A stretch of 50,367 nt of DNA. Origin: Sphingopyxis sp. GTDB lineage: Bacteria; Pseudomonadota; Alphaproteobacteria; Sphingomonadales; Sphingomonadaceae. Below are positions 42,661 to 50,367 of this stretch, one piece after another. The notes beneath the pieces are model-generated. The model saw only the letters and a program-made list of their open reading frames with translations, was not told the DNA's origin and made no database searches. Both the position numbers and the translations under genes were made by a program. The DNA is taken from assembly GCA_016463225.1 (NCBI GenBank), contig JAEMRT010000010.1:33043-83409 (forward strand), given 5' to 3'. Each line of letters starts with the position of its first letter. Position 1 is the stretch's first letter.

Positions 42661-42707
42661 ACATGACATATCATGTGTGAATGGGCAATTAAAATGATAT
42701 GTCATGT
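42661..42707 (-). promoter_or_regulatory. hipBA operator: 14-bp perfect inverted repeat
   Basis: ACATGACATATCAT (42661-42674) and ATGATATGTCATGT (42694-42707) are perfect inverted copies with a 19-base spacer. Each arm also contains a small dyad, TGA-N4-TCA, so the region may hold two HipB dimer sites. It lies 8 bases before the hipB ATG, where an autoregulated promoter is expected. Confidence 0.75.
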
Positions 42708-42741
42708 CCAATGCAACGAGTTCCCTGCCCTGCCGTCCTGC

Positions 42742-43287
42742 TCAGGCGCGCAACGCGCGCGCAGCCGCATCGGTGATCGTGTAAACCGCTTCGCGCTGCG
42801 CACCGCGATTATGATGATCGACGCGAAAGCCCTGATAATGCCTGCGCACAAGACCGGCTCTTACGAGGTCCGAAACAGCGCGGCTGACATTGCAACGGCC
42901 CGAGCGCCGGATGCGCACTTTCACCTCCTCCTGGACCACACGGGCCGCCTCCTGCGGATCGTCAGGAAGTGCCTTTTGCGCCTCAAGGCCCGACCGCACC
43001 TCGTCGACGATGGCGAGACGGCGCGCATCGCGCTGCGCAATGGGGACAAGAGAGTCGCAGAGCCAATCGCGCAAGGGAATGCGCTCGCCATCCACCAGGA
43101 CATAAGGACCTGCACTGCCGCTGTTCCGCCCCGCCGCCTTGGCGATCAGGTTGAGCACCATGAAGGCATAGCGCGGCCGCCGCGAAACATCGGCGATGCG
43201 CTCGATGAGGGCAGGCAAATTCAGGTCGTCGGACGGCGGCTGCCTGACCGGATCGACGGAGGCGAAGAGGTCGGGTTGCTGGAACAT
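42742..43287 (-). CDS. hypothetical protein with winged-helix-like C-terminus
   Basis: A 181-residue protein. The N-terminal half (LPALIERIADVSRRPRYAFM, VLVDGERIPLRDWLCDSLVP) is followed by a stretch resembling a winged helix: KVRIRRSGRCNVSRAVSDLV, RAGLVRRHYQGFRVDHHNRG, AQREAVYTITDAAARALRA. No family with known function is recognised. It probably binds DNA and might serve replicon maintenance or regulation. It is the gene between hipBA and the second HWE kinase; no ribosome binding site is clear. A GTGACATTTTACC motif lies about 70 bases upstream. Confidence 0.65.
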   Translation of the reverse strand: MFQQPDLFASVDPVRQPPSDDLNLPALIERIADVSRRPRYAFMVLNLIAKAAGRNSGSAGPYVLVDGERIPLRDWLCDSLVPIAQRDARRLAIVDEVRSGLEAQKALPDDPQEAARVVQEEVKVRIRRSGRCNVSRAVSDLVRAGLVRRHYQGFRVDHHNRGAQREAVYTITDAAARALRA

Positions 43288-43395
43288 AAGATGAATCTAT
43301 CACGCGCGCGCGCAATGTGAATCCCCAGCGGACAGCAACATCCAAGTTTTTCCACCCGTGACATTTTACCGAGCCGGAACCGCCAAGGGTCCCAC

Positions 43396-44934
43396 TCAAG
43401 CGGGTTCGGTGATCCGTGCCAGATCAGCCCGAAGCCGCCAGACGACACCGGTCGGCTGATAGTCGATGACTCCCTTGCCGCCGAGATCGCTGGCAAGGCT
43501 GGCCATCAACCGGGTGCCGAACCCGCCGCGCTCGGGCGCGCATACGGTTGGTCCGCCTCGCTCCTCCCAACAGATCGTGAGGAATGACTTTCCCTGTTCC
43601 TCCTCGATGGTCCAGGTGAGGTCGACGTGCCCGCCCGGCACCGACAGCGCGCCATATTTCACCGCATTGGTGGAAAGCTCGTGCAGGGACATGGACAGAG
43701 CCAGCGAGGCCCGTGCCGATAGAAGAAGATCAGGCCCCGCAATCCGGATCGCGCCTGTGCGAGCGCCATGAAGCGCCGTTGTTCCTTCGGCAACAGCGCC
43801 GATCGGCGCCACCGTCCAGTCGGTGCGGGTGAGCAACTCGTAAGCGGCGCCCAGGGTCTGGAGGCGCTGCCCGATCGCGGTACTCGCCTCCTCCATCGAG
43901 GGCGCGCTGCGGAGCGACTGGTGGACGATGGCATTTACCACGGCGAGCGTATTCTTGACCCGGTGCTGTAGCTCGCCGGTCAGGAGCCGCCGATGCATCT
44001 CGGCATCCTTTTCCGCGGTGATGTCCCGCACCGTGCCCACGAACTTCTGTTCGCCGCCCAGACCTACGGCAAGCGCGCCCTTGGCGTGGATCCAGCGCTC
44101 ACGGCCATCACGAGGATTGACCGTGCGATATTCGACGCTGACCGTGCCTGCGCCCCCTGGAGCGAGCGCCTCGGCGATAAGGGCAGCGACCCGCTCGCGA
44201 TCCTCGGCATGAACCCGCGCGAGAAACGAGGTTTCATAGTCGAGCGCTTCGTCAGGTTCGTGGCCGAGCAACTCCCGGGTGCGCGCGTCCCATTTGAGCG
44301 AACGCAGCGCCGGGGTCGATTCCCAGGCGCCGAGTTCGCCTGCGTCGAGGGCGAGACGGGTCCGCTCCTCGCTCGCAGCGAGCTGCGCGAGCGTTTCCTG
44401 CTGCTGGCTGAGTGACCTGCGCAATTCCAGCTGCGTCATGACCTGGCGTGCCAGCACTTCGAGGGTCAGCCGTTGAAAGGGCGTGATGCCTTCCGGGCGA
44501 GGCTGGCGATCAAGAACGCAGAGCGTGCCGATGGGCAAACCGTCGGGTGTCTTGAGAAGCGCTCCGGCATAGAAGCGAAGACCACCTTCGGCCGTAACCA
44601 GGGGATTGCAATCGACCCGCGGATCGAGCCGTGTGTCGGGGATCACCATCATGTCCTCCTCGAGCAGCGCATGCGCGCAGATCGAGACTTCCAGAGGGAG
44701 TTCGCGCGCGCCGATGCTGATTTCGGCTTTGAACCACTGCCGCGCGGTCGCGATAAGGTTGACCACGGCGATCGGCGCCCCAAGCGCCTCGGAGGCCAGA
44801 CGGGCGATGTCGTCAAAGATCGGCTCGGTTGGCGTATCAAGAATGTCATAGCGGTCCAACGCGGCAACGCGCTCGTCCTCGCTCCAATTTCGGCCGGACG
44901 TGCTAGGGACCCTGGAGATGTTCGTTTGTACCAT
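43396..44934 (-). CDS. HWE-type histidine kinase with GAF and PAS domains
   Basis: A 512-residue soluble protein. GAF domain about 25-175 (DERVAALDRYDILDTPTEPI, ICAHALLEEDMMVIPDTRLD, FYAGALLKTPDGLPIGTLCV), PAS about 190-310 (TRLALDAGELGAWESTPALR, FVGTVRDITAEKDAE), then the kinase core: GELQHRVKNTLAVVNAIVHQ with H324, SLHELSTNAVKYGALSVPGG and LTICWEERGGPTV, the HWE hallmark, and FGTRLMASLASDLGGKGVID. Possibly a light, redox or small-molecule sensor feeding the general stress response; the signal is unknown. It is bounded on both sides by a GTGACA(C/T)TTTACC motif. Confidence 0.88.
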   Translation of the reverse strand: MVQTNISRVPSTSGRNWSEDERVAALDRYDILDTPTEPIFDDIARLASEALGAPIAVVNLIATARQWFKAEISIGARELPLEVSICAHALLEEDMMVIPDTRLDPRVDCNPLVTAEGGLRFYAGALLKTPDGLPIGTLCVLDRQPRPEGITPFQRLTLEVLARQVMTQLELRRSLSQQQETLAQLAASEERTRLALDAGELGAWESTPALRSLKWDARTRELLGHEPDEALDYETSFLARVHAEDRERVAALIAEALAPGGAGTVSVEYRTVNPRDGRERWIHAKGALAVGLGGEQKFVGTVRDITAEKDAEMHRRLLTGELQHRVKNTLAVVNAIVHQSLRSAPSMEEASTAIGQRLQTLGAAYELLTRTDWTVAPIGAVAEGTTALHGARTGAIRIAGPDLLLSARASLALSMSLHELSTNAVKYGALSVPGGHVDLTWTIEEEQGKSFLTICWEERGGPTVCAPERGGFGTRLMASLASDLGGKGVIDYQPTGVVWRLRADLARITEPA

Positions 44935-45346
44935 CCCGACTGAGTAGCAGCTTTAGGCGGTAAAGTGCGGCAATTCGCCGCAGCCAGTGCATTTCTGAGA
45001 AAGCCACAAAGCTTCATAGCCAACTTCCGCGCACAACTTCCGTGCGTCGAGGCTTCCAGGGGATATCGCCTCGCCCGCGTCGCCTCACATTCGATACCAT
45101 CCGTGACACTTTACCCCGACCTCTGGGTAAAGTGTCACACGCGACATCAGGATTAGAGGAAGACGGCACGCAGGCCAGCAGCCGGACTGACACCCAGAGG
45201 TGACCAAGTCACCGCCTCAGGCCGTCGATCGACCTGGCCATTCGGGAAGCCCGAGGTCACGCAGCTTCTTTCTGATGGAATCGCTTGATCCCCGCGACCG
45301 AACCGTCACGATGCAGGATCCTTTGTGGCGGTGCGGGGAGCGACAT
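44935..45346. other. intergenic region with a large palindrome
   Basis: No gene is supported in these 412 bases. Besides the palindrome at 45103-45138 they hold a half-copy GGTAAAGTG (44959-44967), a short dyad GGTGAC/GTCACC near 45200 and the ribosome binding site GGGGAG (45335-45340) of the next gene. They separate the divergent kinase and exported-protein genes. Confidence 0.5.
45103..45138. repeat. 14-bp perfect palindrome
   Basis: GTGACACTTTACCC (45103-45116) and GGGTAAAGTGTCAC (45125-45138) are perfect inverted arms with an 8-base spacer. Related single copies occur at 43358-43371 (12 of 14 positions) and, as a shorter half-copy, at 44959-44967. It may be an operator, a terminator stem or a plasmid-maintenance site; nothing decides between these. 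Confidence 0.6.
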
Positions 45347-46275
45347 ATGGGCAGATGGACAGGCATCGGCGCACTCGCGGCAGTTTTATGGGCGCCGCCG
45401 CTCATCGCCCAATCGGCAGGCATGACCCGCGAACAGGCGAAAGCGCTCTATGGCGCGGGCGGCTTTCCTGTCGTCACCGACGCCGTCGGGCCGACGAACC
45501 GCTGCGGCAAACCGGTAAGGCCGCGCATTACCTTCGTCGATATGAATGGCGATGGGCGCAAGGAAGCCCTCTTTATCGACACCGGAGATTGCTACCAGCA
45601 GGAGAAGCGCTGGTATGCCGTCGCCACCCAGGGCGCGGATGGCCGCTGGCGCCGCGTCCTTGAGGGCGAGGATCGGTCGCTGCATCGGGTACGGCAGTCA
45701 ACGGCTGGTTCGTTCTTAACGCGACGCGCGGCGGCGTGACGACGCGGATCGCTTATGATGGCAATGTTTACACGGACGCACGTACGGCTTCGGCGGCCGC
45801 CCGGCCAGGCCCGTCGACATCCCGGAATGCTACCCCGGGTCCAGCCCCAGCCGCCGCGACCGCTGGCGATGCCGCGATCTTCCTTGCCGCCGGCTTCCGC
45901 ATGAGAAAGGGCCGGTGGGAAAGTGGTTGCTATGACGACGGCGTCGACGGTGGACCCGGGACCTACGAACCCGGCAGGATCGAGGAGCGGCGGGACCTCA
46001 ATGGCGACGGCAAGCCCGAGGCTATCATCACAGAGGGCGGCACCTATTGTTACGGCAATACAGGCGCCGCCTTCTGGGTGATGAGCCAGCAGGCCGACGG
46101 CCGCTGGAAGCCCATGTATAATTCGGTCGGTATCGCCGATATTCGTCGCACCAAGGGCGCGGACGGTTGGCCGGATATCGGCATCGGCGGCCCAGGCTTT
46201 TGCATGCCGGTCGTGCGATGGAACGGCCGGGCCTATGTCAACCTGCGGGTCGAGGGCAAGGGATGCGCCCGTTAA
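45347..46275 (+). pseudogene. exported hypothetical protein, split by a frameshift
   Basis: The ATG at 45347 (with GGGGAG before it) starts a signal peptide (GIGALAAVLWAPPLIAQSAG) and a domain with GNRCG-type and DMNGDGRKEALFIDTGDCY motifs. After RRVLEGE the frame runs into a stop at 45737-45739, while the continuation GSVAASGTAVNGWFVLNATR and further blocks (ERRDLNGDGKPEAIITEGGT, GPGFCMPVVRWNGRAYVNL) is in another frame that ends at 46275. One lost G near 45670 explains it. The two NGDGK segments look like calcium-binding or repeat-type loops. No family with known function is recognised. Intact, it would be a periplasmic protein of about 310 residues. Confidence 0.65.
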
Positions 46276-46673
46276 GCCGACAGGGGGTTGCCGAAGCGAT
46301 TGGCGCTCCGCGAGCCCGGCTCGATGCAGAGCCATAGCTGGGTGATGATCCCAAGAGCCGCGATTGCCATGGTCAAAGGCGCGTCGGTCGCCAGCGGGTC
46401 GCCGCGCAGCGTCGTCCAGACCAATCCGACCGTATTGAACCCCGACAATCCGACGTCGTGGAAGCGCTTGACCGTGATTGCGATCCCCATCCAGACCGCA
46501 AGCGCGCTAATGACGACGACCGCGACGTTGATGGCGGCGGCATAGCGTAGCGCGAGCAGCGGGTTGAAAGGCAGGAGATCGAACGCGATTGCCCAACCTA
46601 TAGCCACCACCACCATGAACGGGGTGCGGCCTACTCGACCTTTCGGAGACAGCAGGATTTCCCCAATATCCAT
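46272..46673 (-). CDS. DUF805 membrane protein
   Basis: A 133-residue protein. Short N-terminal FLSPKGR-like part (ILLSPKGRVGRTPFMVVVAI), then four hydrophobic helices, with ITVKRFHDVGLSGFNTVGLV, the DUF805 signature (RxHD.G.SG). The C-terminus GSRSANRFGNPLSA is also typical. The function of the family is unknown. It overlaps the end of the exported-protein gene on the opposite strand by four bases, and its ATG directly abuts the stop of the DUF2726 gene, so the two are one operon. Confidence 0.85.
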   Translation of the reverse strand: MDIGEILLSPKGRVGRTPFMVVVAIGWAIAFDLLPFNPLLALRYAAAINVAVVVISALAVWMGIAITVKRFHDVGLSGFNTVGLVWTTLRGDPLATDAPLTMAIAALGIITQLWLCIEPGSRSANRFGNPLSA

Positions 46674-47219
46674 TCAGACGTCCCTTTCCGTCACTGACTG
46701 AGATACCTTCAGCATCACGTTCCTCAGCGGCTGGATTTGATCCATCACTCCAGCGACTGTAGGCGCCGCAGAACGGGGAATGCGGATGGTGCGGTAGCCA
46801 GCGCTCGCCGTCATGGCGTCGCGCTTGAGATCACGAGAAGCGTTATGGGTGCTGTCGTCTACCTCGATCAGGGCTACGATTTTCCCGGTTGTGCGATCTT
46901 CGACGACGAAATCTACGATCTTCTGGGAAAAAGCGTTCCGATCCGACGCATACCGACGGCGGCCCACGGGTTTTGGTGCGGCCAGAATTGCGCCCATCGA
47001 GACTTGAGCATGGAACCGGTAGGCCGGTAACATCTGCTCGAGAACGACAAGCATCGCTTGCTCACGCCGCGTCATAAGCGGCTTGGCTACGGGTGCCGGA
47101 GCGCCGCCACCAAACGGCGCATCGGGAAGGAGTAACCAGGCCAGCGCACCAAGTGTCCCCACAGAAATCAGCGGCACGCAGATGGAGAACAGATAATTTA
47201 GGAAGAACCCTATCTTCAT
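46674..47219 (-). CDS. DUF2726 protein, membrane-anchored
   Basis: A 181-residue protein. One N-terminal membrane helix (YLFSICVPLISVGTLGALAW), then a DUF2726 domain: MTRREQAMLVVLEQMLPAYR, FSQKIVDFVVEDRTTGKIVA, LIEVDDSTHNASRDLKRDAM and AGYRTIRIPRS. The spacing DFVV...IEVDD with a following lysine resembles a PD-(D/E)XK nuclease fold, the accepted view of this family. DUF2726 proteins occur on plasmids near relaxase or transfer genes. Its stop abuts the DUF805 start and the upstream small gene ends 12 bases before its ATG. Confidence 0.8.
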   Translation of the reverse strand: MKIGFFLNYLFSICVPLISVGTLGALAWLLLPDAPFGGGAPAPVAKPLMTRREQAMLVVLEQMLPAYRFHAQVSMGAILAAPKPVGRRRYASDRNAFSQKIVDFVVEDRTTGKIVALIEVDDSTHNASRDLKRDAMTASAGYRTIRIPRSAAPTVAGVMDQIQPLRNVMLKVSQSVTERDV

Positions 47220-47231
47220 AGCGCGCCTCCC

Positions 47232-47435
47232 TCAGTTCCAGCTATCGCGGCGGCCTTCGCCGCCATCGCGCAGCGTGCGCCCATCAAGTGCGGAACGGCG
47301 GATTTCAAGCTCGACGCTCTCGCCCTTGCGCCGGGTACGGAAGTCGCTGGGGTCGATGTTATTGGCCTTCGCGAAATCCTCGGCCGCCTTTTCGCTGCCG
47401 AACTTGCCGGCATCGTCATAATCCCATCCAGACAT
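47232..47435 (-). CDS. small plasmid-type hypothetical protein
   Basis: A 67-residue acidic-basic protein (MSGWDYDDAGKFGSEKAAED, FAKANNIDPSDFRTRRKGES, VELEIRRSALDGRTLRDGGE). An AAGGAG/GAGGAT site precedes the ATG at 47435. Small proteins of this pattern are familiar from sphingomonad plasmids near relaxase genes, but no function is known. It sits between the relaxase stop and the DUF2726 gene on the same strand, 42 bases after the relaxase stop. Confidence 0.7.
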   Translation of the reverse strand: MSGWDYDDAGKFGSEKAAEDFAKANNIDPSDFRTRRKGESVELEIRRSALDGRTLRDGGEGRRDSWN

Positions 47436-47477
47436 ATCCTCGTCTCCTTGATCATGAGCAGCAGAGGGCCGCTCGTC

Positions 47478-50367
47478 TTACAAATCGAGGTCCAGGCTGC
47501 GTTCGGGCAGCGGGGGCAGCAGATCGGCTTGTTCGGGCTTGAGGCGCGGCGCGCTCAGATCATCAGACTTCGTCCTGGCTGCCGCCTGCCCTTCCGCCGG
47601 GGGCACCGGCGGCAAGCCATCGAGTCCTTCGGTCGGTTTGGGACCAGGTCCGCCTTCGACAGGTCCCGGATCGAATGGGCCGGATGCCTGCGCCCTTCCC
47701 GGACCGTCGATTTCGAGCCGGCCCAGGGTCTCGAGCGCCGAGGTCTTGTTTCCGGGGTTGTCGTCGAGTTGCCGCTCGAGCTTCGCCTTGTCGTCGACCA
47801 CCATGGTGAGGTCGTCGCGCACGCGCGTGACGCCGACGTTGAAGAGGCGCTGGTTCGACAGGTTGCGCTCATGGCTATCCATGACCGTGATCGCCCTGTC
47901 GGTGGTGATCCCCTGCGCCATGTGCATGTTGAGCGCATAGGCCAGGTCCACCCGGCTCAGCATGGGATCGCCAGACGCGAGCACGAGCCGGTCCCTCCCC
48001 GCCGTCTCGACTGTCACGCTGTCGCGATCGACGGCCACAACCCGGGCGAGCGAGGCGTTGGTCAGGCCGCGCGGCTTGTCGTTGGCCGTCCAGCGTATGC
48101 GGTCGCCGGCCCGCAGGTGGAGATCCTTCTTCTCGGTCAGCTGGAGGCGATCGCGTGTCTCGGTCGGCGACAATTTCAGCGGATCGAAACGTATTCGGCG
48201 GCGGCCTTCGCCCAGCTCGACCTTGCCATTGGCGTGGACCGCCAGGACATCGTAGCGCCCGGCGCGGAGCCCTACGTCCTGGCCGCCGCCCCGACCGACC
48301 TCGAGCGTCATGCCGGCGCGGTAGGTGGCCGCGTAGCGCAGTTCCTCGCGCGTCGTGTTGACCCGCTCATAGACCGTGAGGTGGATGCCCTCCCCTTCCA
48401 GTGATCCTTCGGCGGCAAGACCCGCCTGGATCCTCTCGTTGATCGCCGCGCGCGCCTCGCGCCCCGAGGCAAAGACCGCGGTCGCTTGGCGCTCCGCGGG
48501 ATCGAGCGCCAGCCAGAGATCGGCGGCATGTTCTGCGGGCTGGGAGGCTTCGATGACCTTGTCGCCCAGCACCCGCATCGCCTCGCTTGCCTTGCCGATA
48601 TTGGCAAGCGCGGCGACGGTGCGCAGGACGTCGGTCCGCTGGCGGATATTCTCGTCCATGCGCGCCAGCGTGCCGCCCGCCGCCTGGATCATGGCGAAGG
48701 ATTTGCCCGCATCGATCGAGGAGAGCTGCTGCCGGTCACCGACCAGCACGAGCTTGTCGACGCCAAGTGTCTCGACGATGGCGTGGAGCTTGAGCATATC
48801 GTTCGACGACACCATCGAGGTCTCGTCGACGACCAGCATCGATCCGGCATGTGCCGCCCGCGCCGCATCATAGCCCGGGCCCTGCGGTTCGGCGACATAC
48901 CGTTCATGGGCAAGCACGAAAGAGGCGATGGTTTGCGCAGGGACGCCTGCGCCTTCGGCCAGGTCGGCGACCATCTTGTTCTGGAAGGCAAGGCCGGTGA
49001 TGGCGCGTCCTTCCGCCTCGGCCACGCGGGCGACGGCCTGAAGCATCGTCGACTTGCCGGCGCCGGCGATGCCCTGGATCGAGACCGTGCGGTCGGCCGA
49101 GCCGAGGATCAAGGTAGCGGCGGCGAGCTGGCCCGTATTGAGGGGCTGCGTCGCTGCGGCCTGCAGGCGGCCCGGCGCCTCGGACGCGTCGATGATTGGG
49201 TTCGCCTGTCCGCGGCCCGCCTCTACCTGGGCCAGGATCTGGGTTTCCGTCGCAAGCGCCTGCCGGGTGGTGACGAAGTCGGCTGCGCGCTCCTGTCCCC
49301 TGAGCAGCGTGCCGCGCGCGACGAGTTGCTGGATCCGCTGTTCGATCCGATCGATCGTCACGTCCTTGAGGCCAAGGTCGAGCGCGGTCTTGGCAAGACG
49401 ATGGATGGGAAAGGCCGCCTCGCGTTCGCTATGAATACGGACTGCCGAGGCGACCGCGAGCTGGGCCCGCGCGATGGCGGGCGACTGGGTGACGCGGGCA
49501 AGGCCGCGATCGACCAAAGGATCCGCGGGCCGGACAAGGTCGCCGAGCTTTTCGCGCCCGGCGGCGATCGCCTCGGTCACCGCCTTGTAGCCGCGCTCGA
49601 GGGGTCCGAGCGCCCCATGGCGATCGGACCGCGCCAGGGCGCCCTCGACGAGGGCTTTTCCGTCGAATCCGAGCGTCGCGGCCTTGTCGATCCATTCCTG
49701 CTTGAGGGCGTCGCGATCGTCGACATTGAGCTTGGGATCGCGGGTATTGGTGGTGATCTGGTCGCGGCCCTTGTGTGAGACGATGCCAAGCGCCGCCGCC
49801 TTTTCGAGGATCGCTTCGCGGCGCTGGCTGTAGGCACCAATCACCTTGCGCGGTACGCCGGCGATCTCGAAGGTGCCGTGCTTGCCGAGCGCCTCGATCC
49901 TGAAACCGAGCTGCTCGATGCCTTCGCGCAGATAGGCGTGGTAGATCGAGCCGATGACGGTGTTGTGGCTCCAGATCTTGTCCGCGTGGAGCGCTTGCCA
50001 TTTGCCGTCGGGCAGACGGGTCAGGTTGGCGATCACTGCATGGATATGCCCCTGGGGATCGAGGGCGCGGCTCGTGTCGTGCTGGAAGAGGGCATAGACG
50101 AGGTTGCCGGTCGCGACAGGGACGGTCCGCCCGCCGATATCCTTGCGACCTTCGGCGAGGTTTTTCTCGACCCAGGCCATCGTCTTCTGGACCGCCGCCA
50201 TGTTGGCGGCGAGAATGCGCTTGTCGCCCGCCACATAGGCCAGGATCGAGGCTGACTTGGGCATGGAGAAGGTGAGGTCGAGGCCCGCCCGGCGGTTCTC
50301 TACTTGAGCCACCCCTTCTCCCGAAGGCAGGATGCCGTTGAGCATGCCCTCGAACGCATCCTTACCC
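47478..50367 (-). CDS. MobF-type conjugative relaxase/helicase (TrwC/TraI), 5' end cut off
   Basis: The frame is open to the right edge; about 962 C-terminal residues are visible. The relaxase part has LVYALFQHDTSRALDPQGHI with the metal-binding GHIHAV histidines and GLDLTFSMPKSASILAYVAG; the catalytic tyrosines lie beyond the edge. The helicase part shows Walker A (IAGAGKST), Walker B (LVVDETSMVSS), LVLVGDRQQLSSIDAG and LNMHMAQGITTDRAITVMDS. The tail is proline- and acid-rich. Such proteins nick the origin of transfer, stay bound to the strand and unwind it during conjugation. The coupling protein and oriT would lie to the right. Confidence 0.93.
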   Translation of the reverse strand, partial: GKDAFEGMLNGILPSGEGVAQVENRRAGLDLTFSMPKSASILAYVAGDKRILAANMAAVQKTMAWVEKNLAEGRKDIGGRTVPVATGNLVYALFQHDTSRALDPQGHIHAVIANLTRLPDGKWQALHADKIWSHNTVIGSIYHAYLREGIEQLGFRIEALGKHGTFEIAGVPRKVIGAYSQRREAILEKAAALGIVSHKGRDQITTNTRDPKLNVDDRDALKQEWIDKAATLGFDGKALVEGALARSDRHGALGPLERGYKAVTEAIAAGREKLGDLVRPADPLVDRGLARVTQSPAIARAQLAVASAVRIHSEREAAFPIHRLAKTALDLGLKDVTIDRIEQRIQQLVARGTLLRGQERAADFVTTRQALATETQILAQVEAGRGQANPIIDASEAPGRLQAAATQPLNTGQLAAATLILGSADRTVSIQGIAGAGKSTMLQAVARVAEAEGRAITGLAFQNKMVADLAEGAGVPAQTIASFVLAHERYVAEPQGPGYDAARAAHAGSMLVVDETSMVSSNDMLKLHAIVETLGVDKLVLVGDRQQLSSIDAGKSFAMIQAAGGTLARMDENIRQRTDVLRTVAALANIGKASEAMRVLGDKVIEASQPAEHAADLWLALDPAERQATAVFASGREARAAINERIQAGLAAEGSLEGEGIHLTVYERVNTTREELRYAATYRAGMTLEVGRGGGQDVGLRAGRYDVLAVHANGKVELGEGRRRIRFDPLKLSPTETRDRLQLTEKKDLHLRAGDRIRWTANDKPRGLTNASLARVVAVDRDSVTVETAGRDRLVLASGDPMLSRVDLAYALNMHMAQGITTDRAITVMDSHERNLSNQRLFNVGVTRVRDDLTMVVDDKAKLERQLDDNPGNKTSALETLGRLEIDGPGRAQASGPFDPGPVEGGPGPKPTEGLDGLPPVPPAEGQAAARTKSDDLSAPRLKPEQADLLPPLPERSLDLDL

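Noticed and set aside
44965..45156. 63-codon frame between the second HWE kinase and the exported protein
   Set aside because: No ribosome binding site; it runs through the palindrome and its composition does not resemble the real genes nearby.
48486..49778. 430-codon frame on the plus strand inside the relaxase gene
   Set aside because: Antisense of an obviously real helicase with Walker motifs; no recognisable domain or ribosome binding site of its own.

Overview
The window reads as about 50 kb of GC-rich alphaproteobacterial DNA, most likely from a sphingomonad (Sphingobium, Novosphingobium or a relative). The pointers are protein style (HWE-type histidine kinases, a usg-family protein, RpoH, an alphaproteobacterial CIRCE element ahead of groES) and strong G/C bias at third codon positions. 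The right edge is the 3' part of a large MobF-type conjugative relaxase/helicase gene, and a tyrosine integrase with a decayed GIY-YIG gene sits near the middle. This makes a conjugative megaplasmid or integrated element the best reading, although the replicon type cannot be proven from the window.

Layout. 1-6.2 kb: the end of an HdeD-like membrane protein, a frameshifted acyl carrier protein, an HD-GYP phosphodiesterase, a thioesterase, a small HTH regulator with a PhnA-like protein, a CPA1 Na+/H+ antiporter and a single-domain response regulator. 6.2-12.1 kb: an ABC1/UbiB-type kinase, a transglutaminase-like protease, small proteins, a DUF1971 protein overlapping a thioredoxin-reductase-like enzyme, and a three-gene usg operon. 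12.2-14.4 kb: CIRCE-controlled groES-groEL. 14.5-21.6 kb: a compact mannose operon (GDP-mannose pyrophosphorylase, mannose-6-phosphate isomerase, a glycosyltransferase fused to an alpha/alpha-barrel domain, a GH130-like phosphorylase, phosphomannomutase). 21.8-28 kb: a hybrid histidine kinase, an HWE kinase and a frameshifted diguanylate cyclase. 28-32.6 kb: an HtrA-type protease coupled to an NDUFS4-like protein, two Hsp20 chaperones, gene remnants and rpoH. 32.9-34.8 kb: integrase module with a candidate recombination core site. 34.8-41 kb: D-lactate dehydrogenase, an MHYT-GGDEF-EAL protein, a CPA2/Kef-type antiporter and an HU/IHF protein. 41-50.4 kb: hipBA, a hypothetical DNA-binding-like protein, a second HWE kinase, a frameshifted exported protein, DUF805 and DUF2726 proteins and the relaxase.

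How it fits together. Protein quality control (GroESL, two Hsp20s, RpoH, an HtrA-like protease), ion homeostasis (two antiporters), redox functions and HdeD resemble in content the transmissible locus of stress tolerance known from gammaproteobacteria, here with different genes and with sensor kinases and c-di-GMP enzymes interspersed. The mannose operon appears able to make GDP-mannose from fructose-6-phosphate, build a mannoside and phosphorolyse it again.

Several genes are broken by single-base losses in G or C runs (acpP, the HD-GYP C-terminus, the MASE-like protein, the exported protein), and the diguanylate cyclase by a related indel. This may be real decay or residual sequencing error, and it matters for any functional reading. 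No rRNA, tRNA, CRISPR array or intact insertion sequence was seen.
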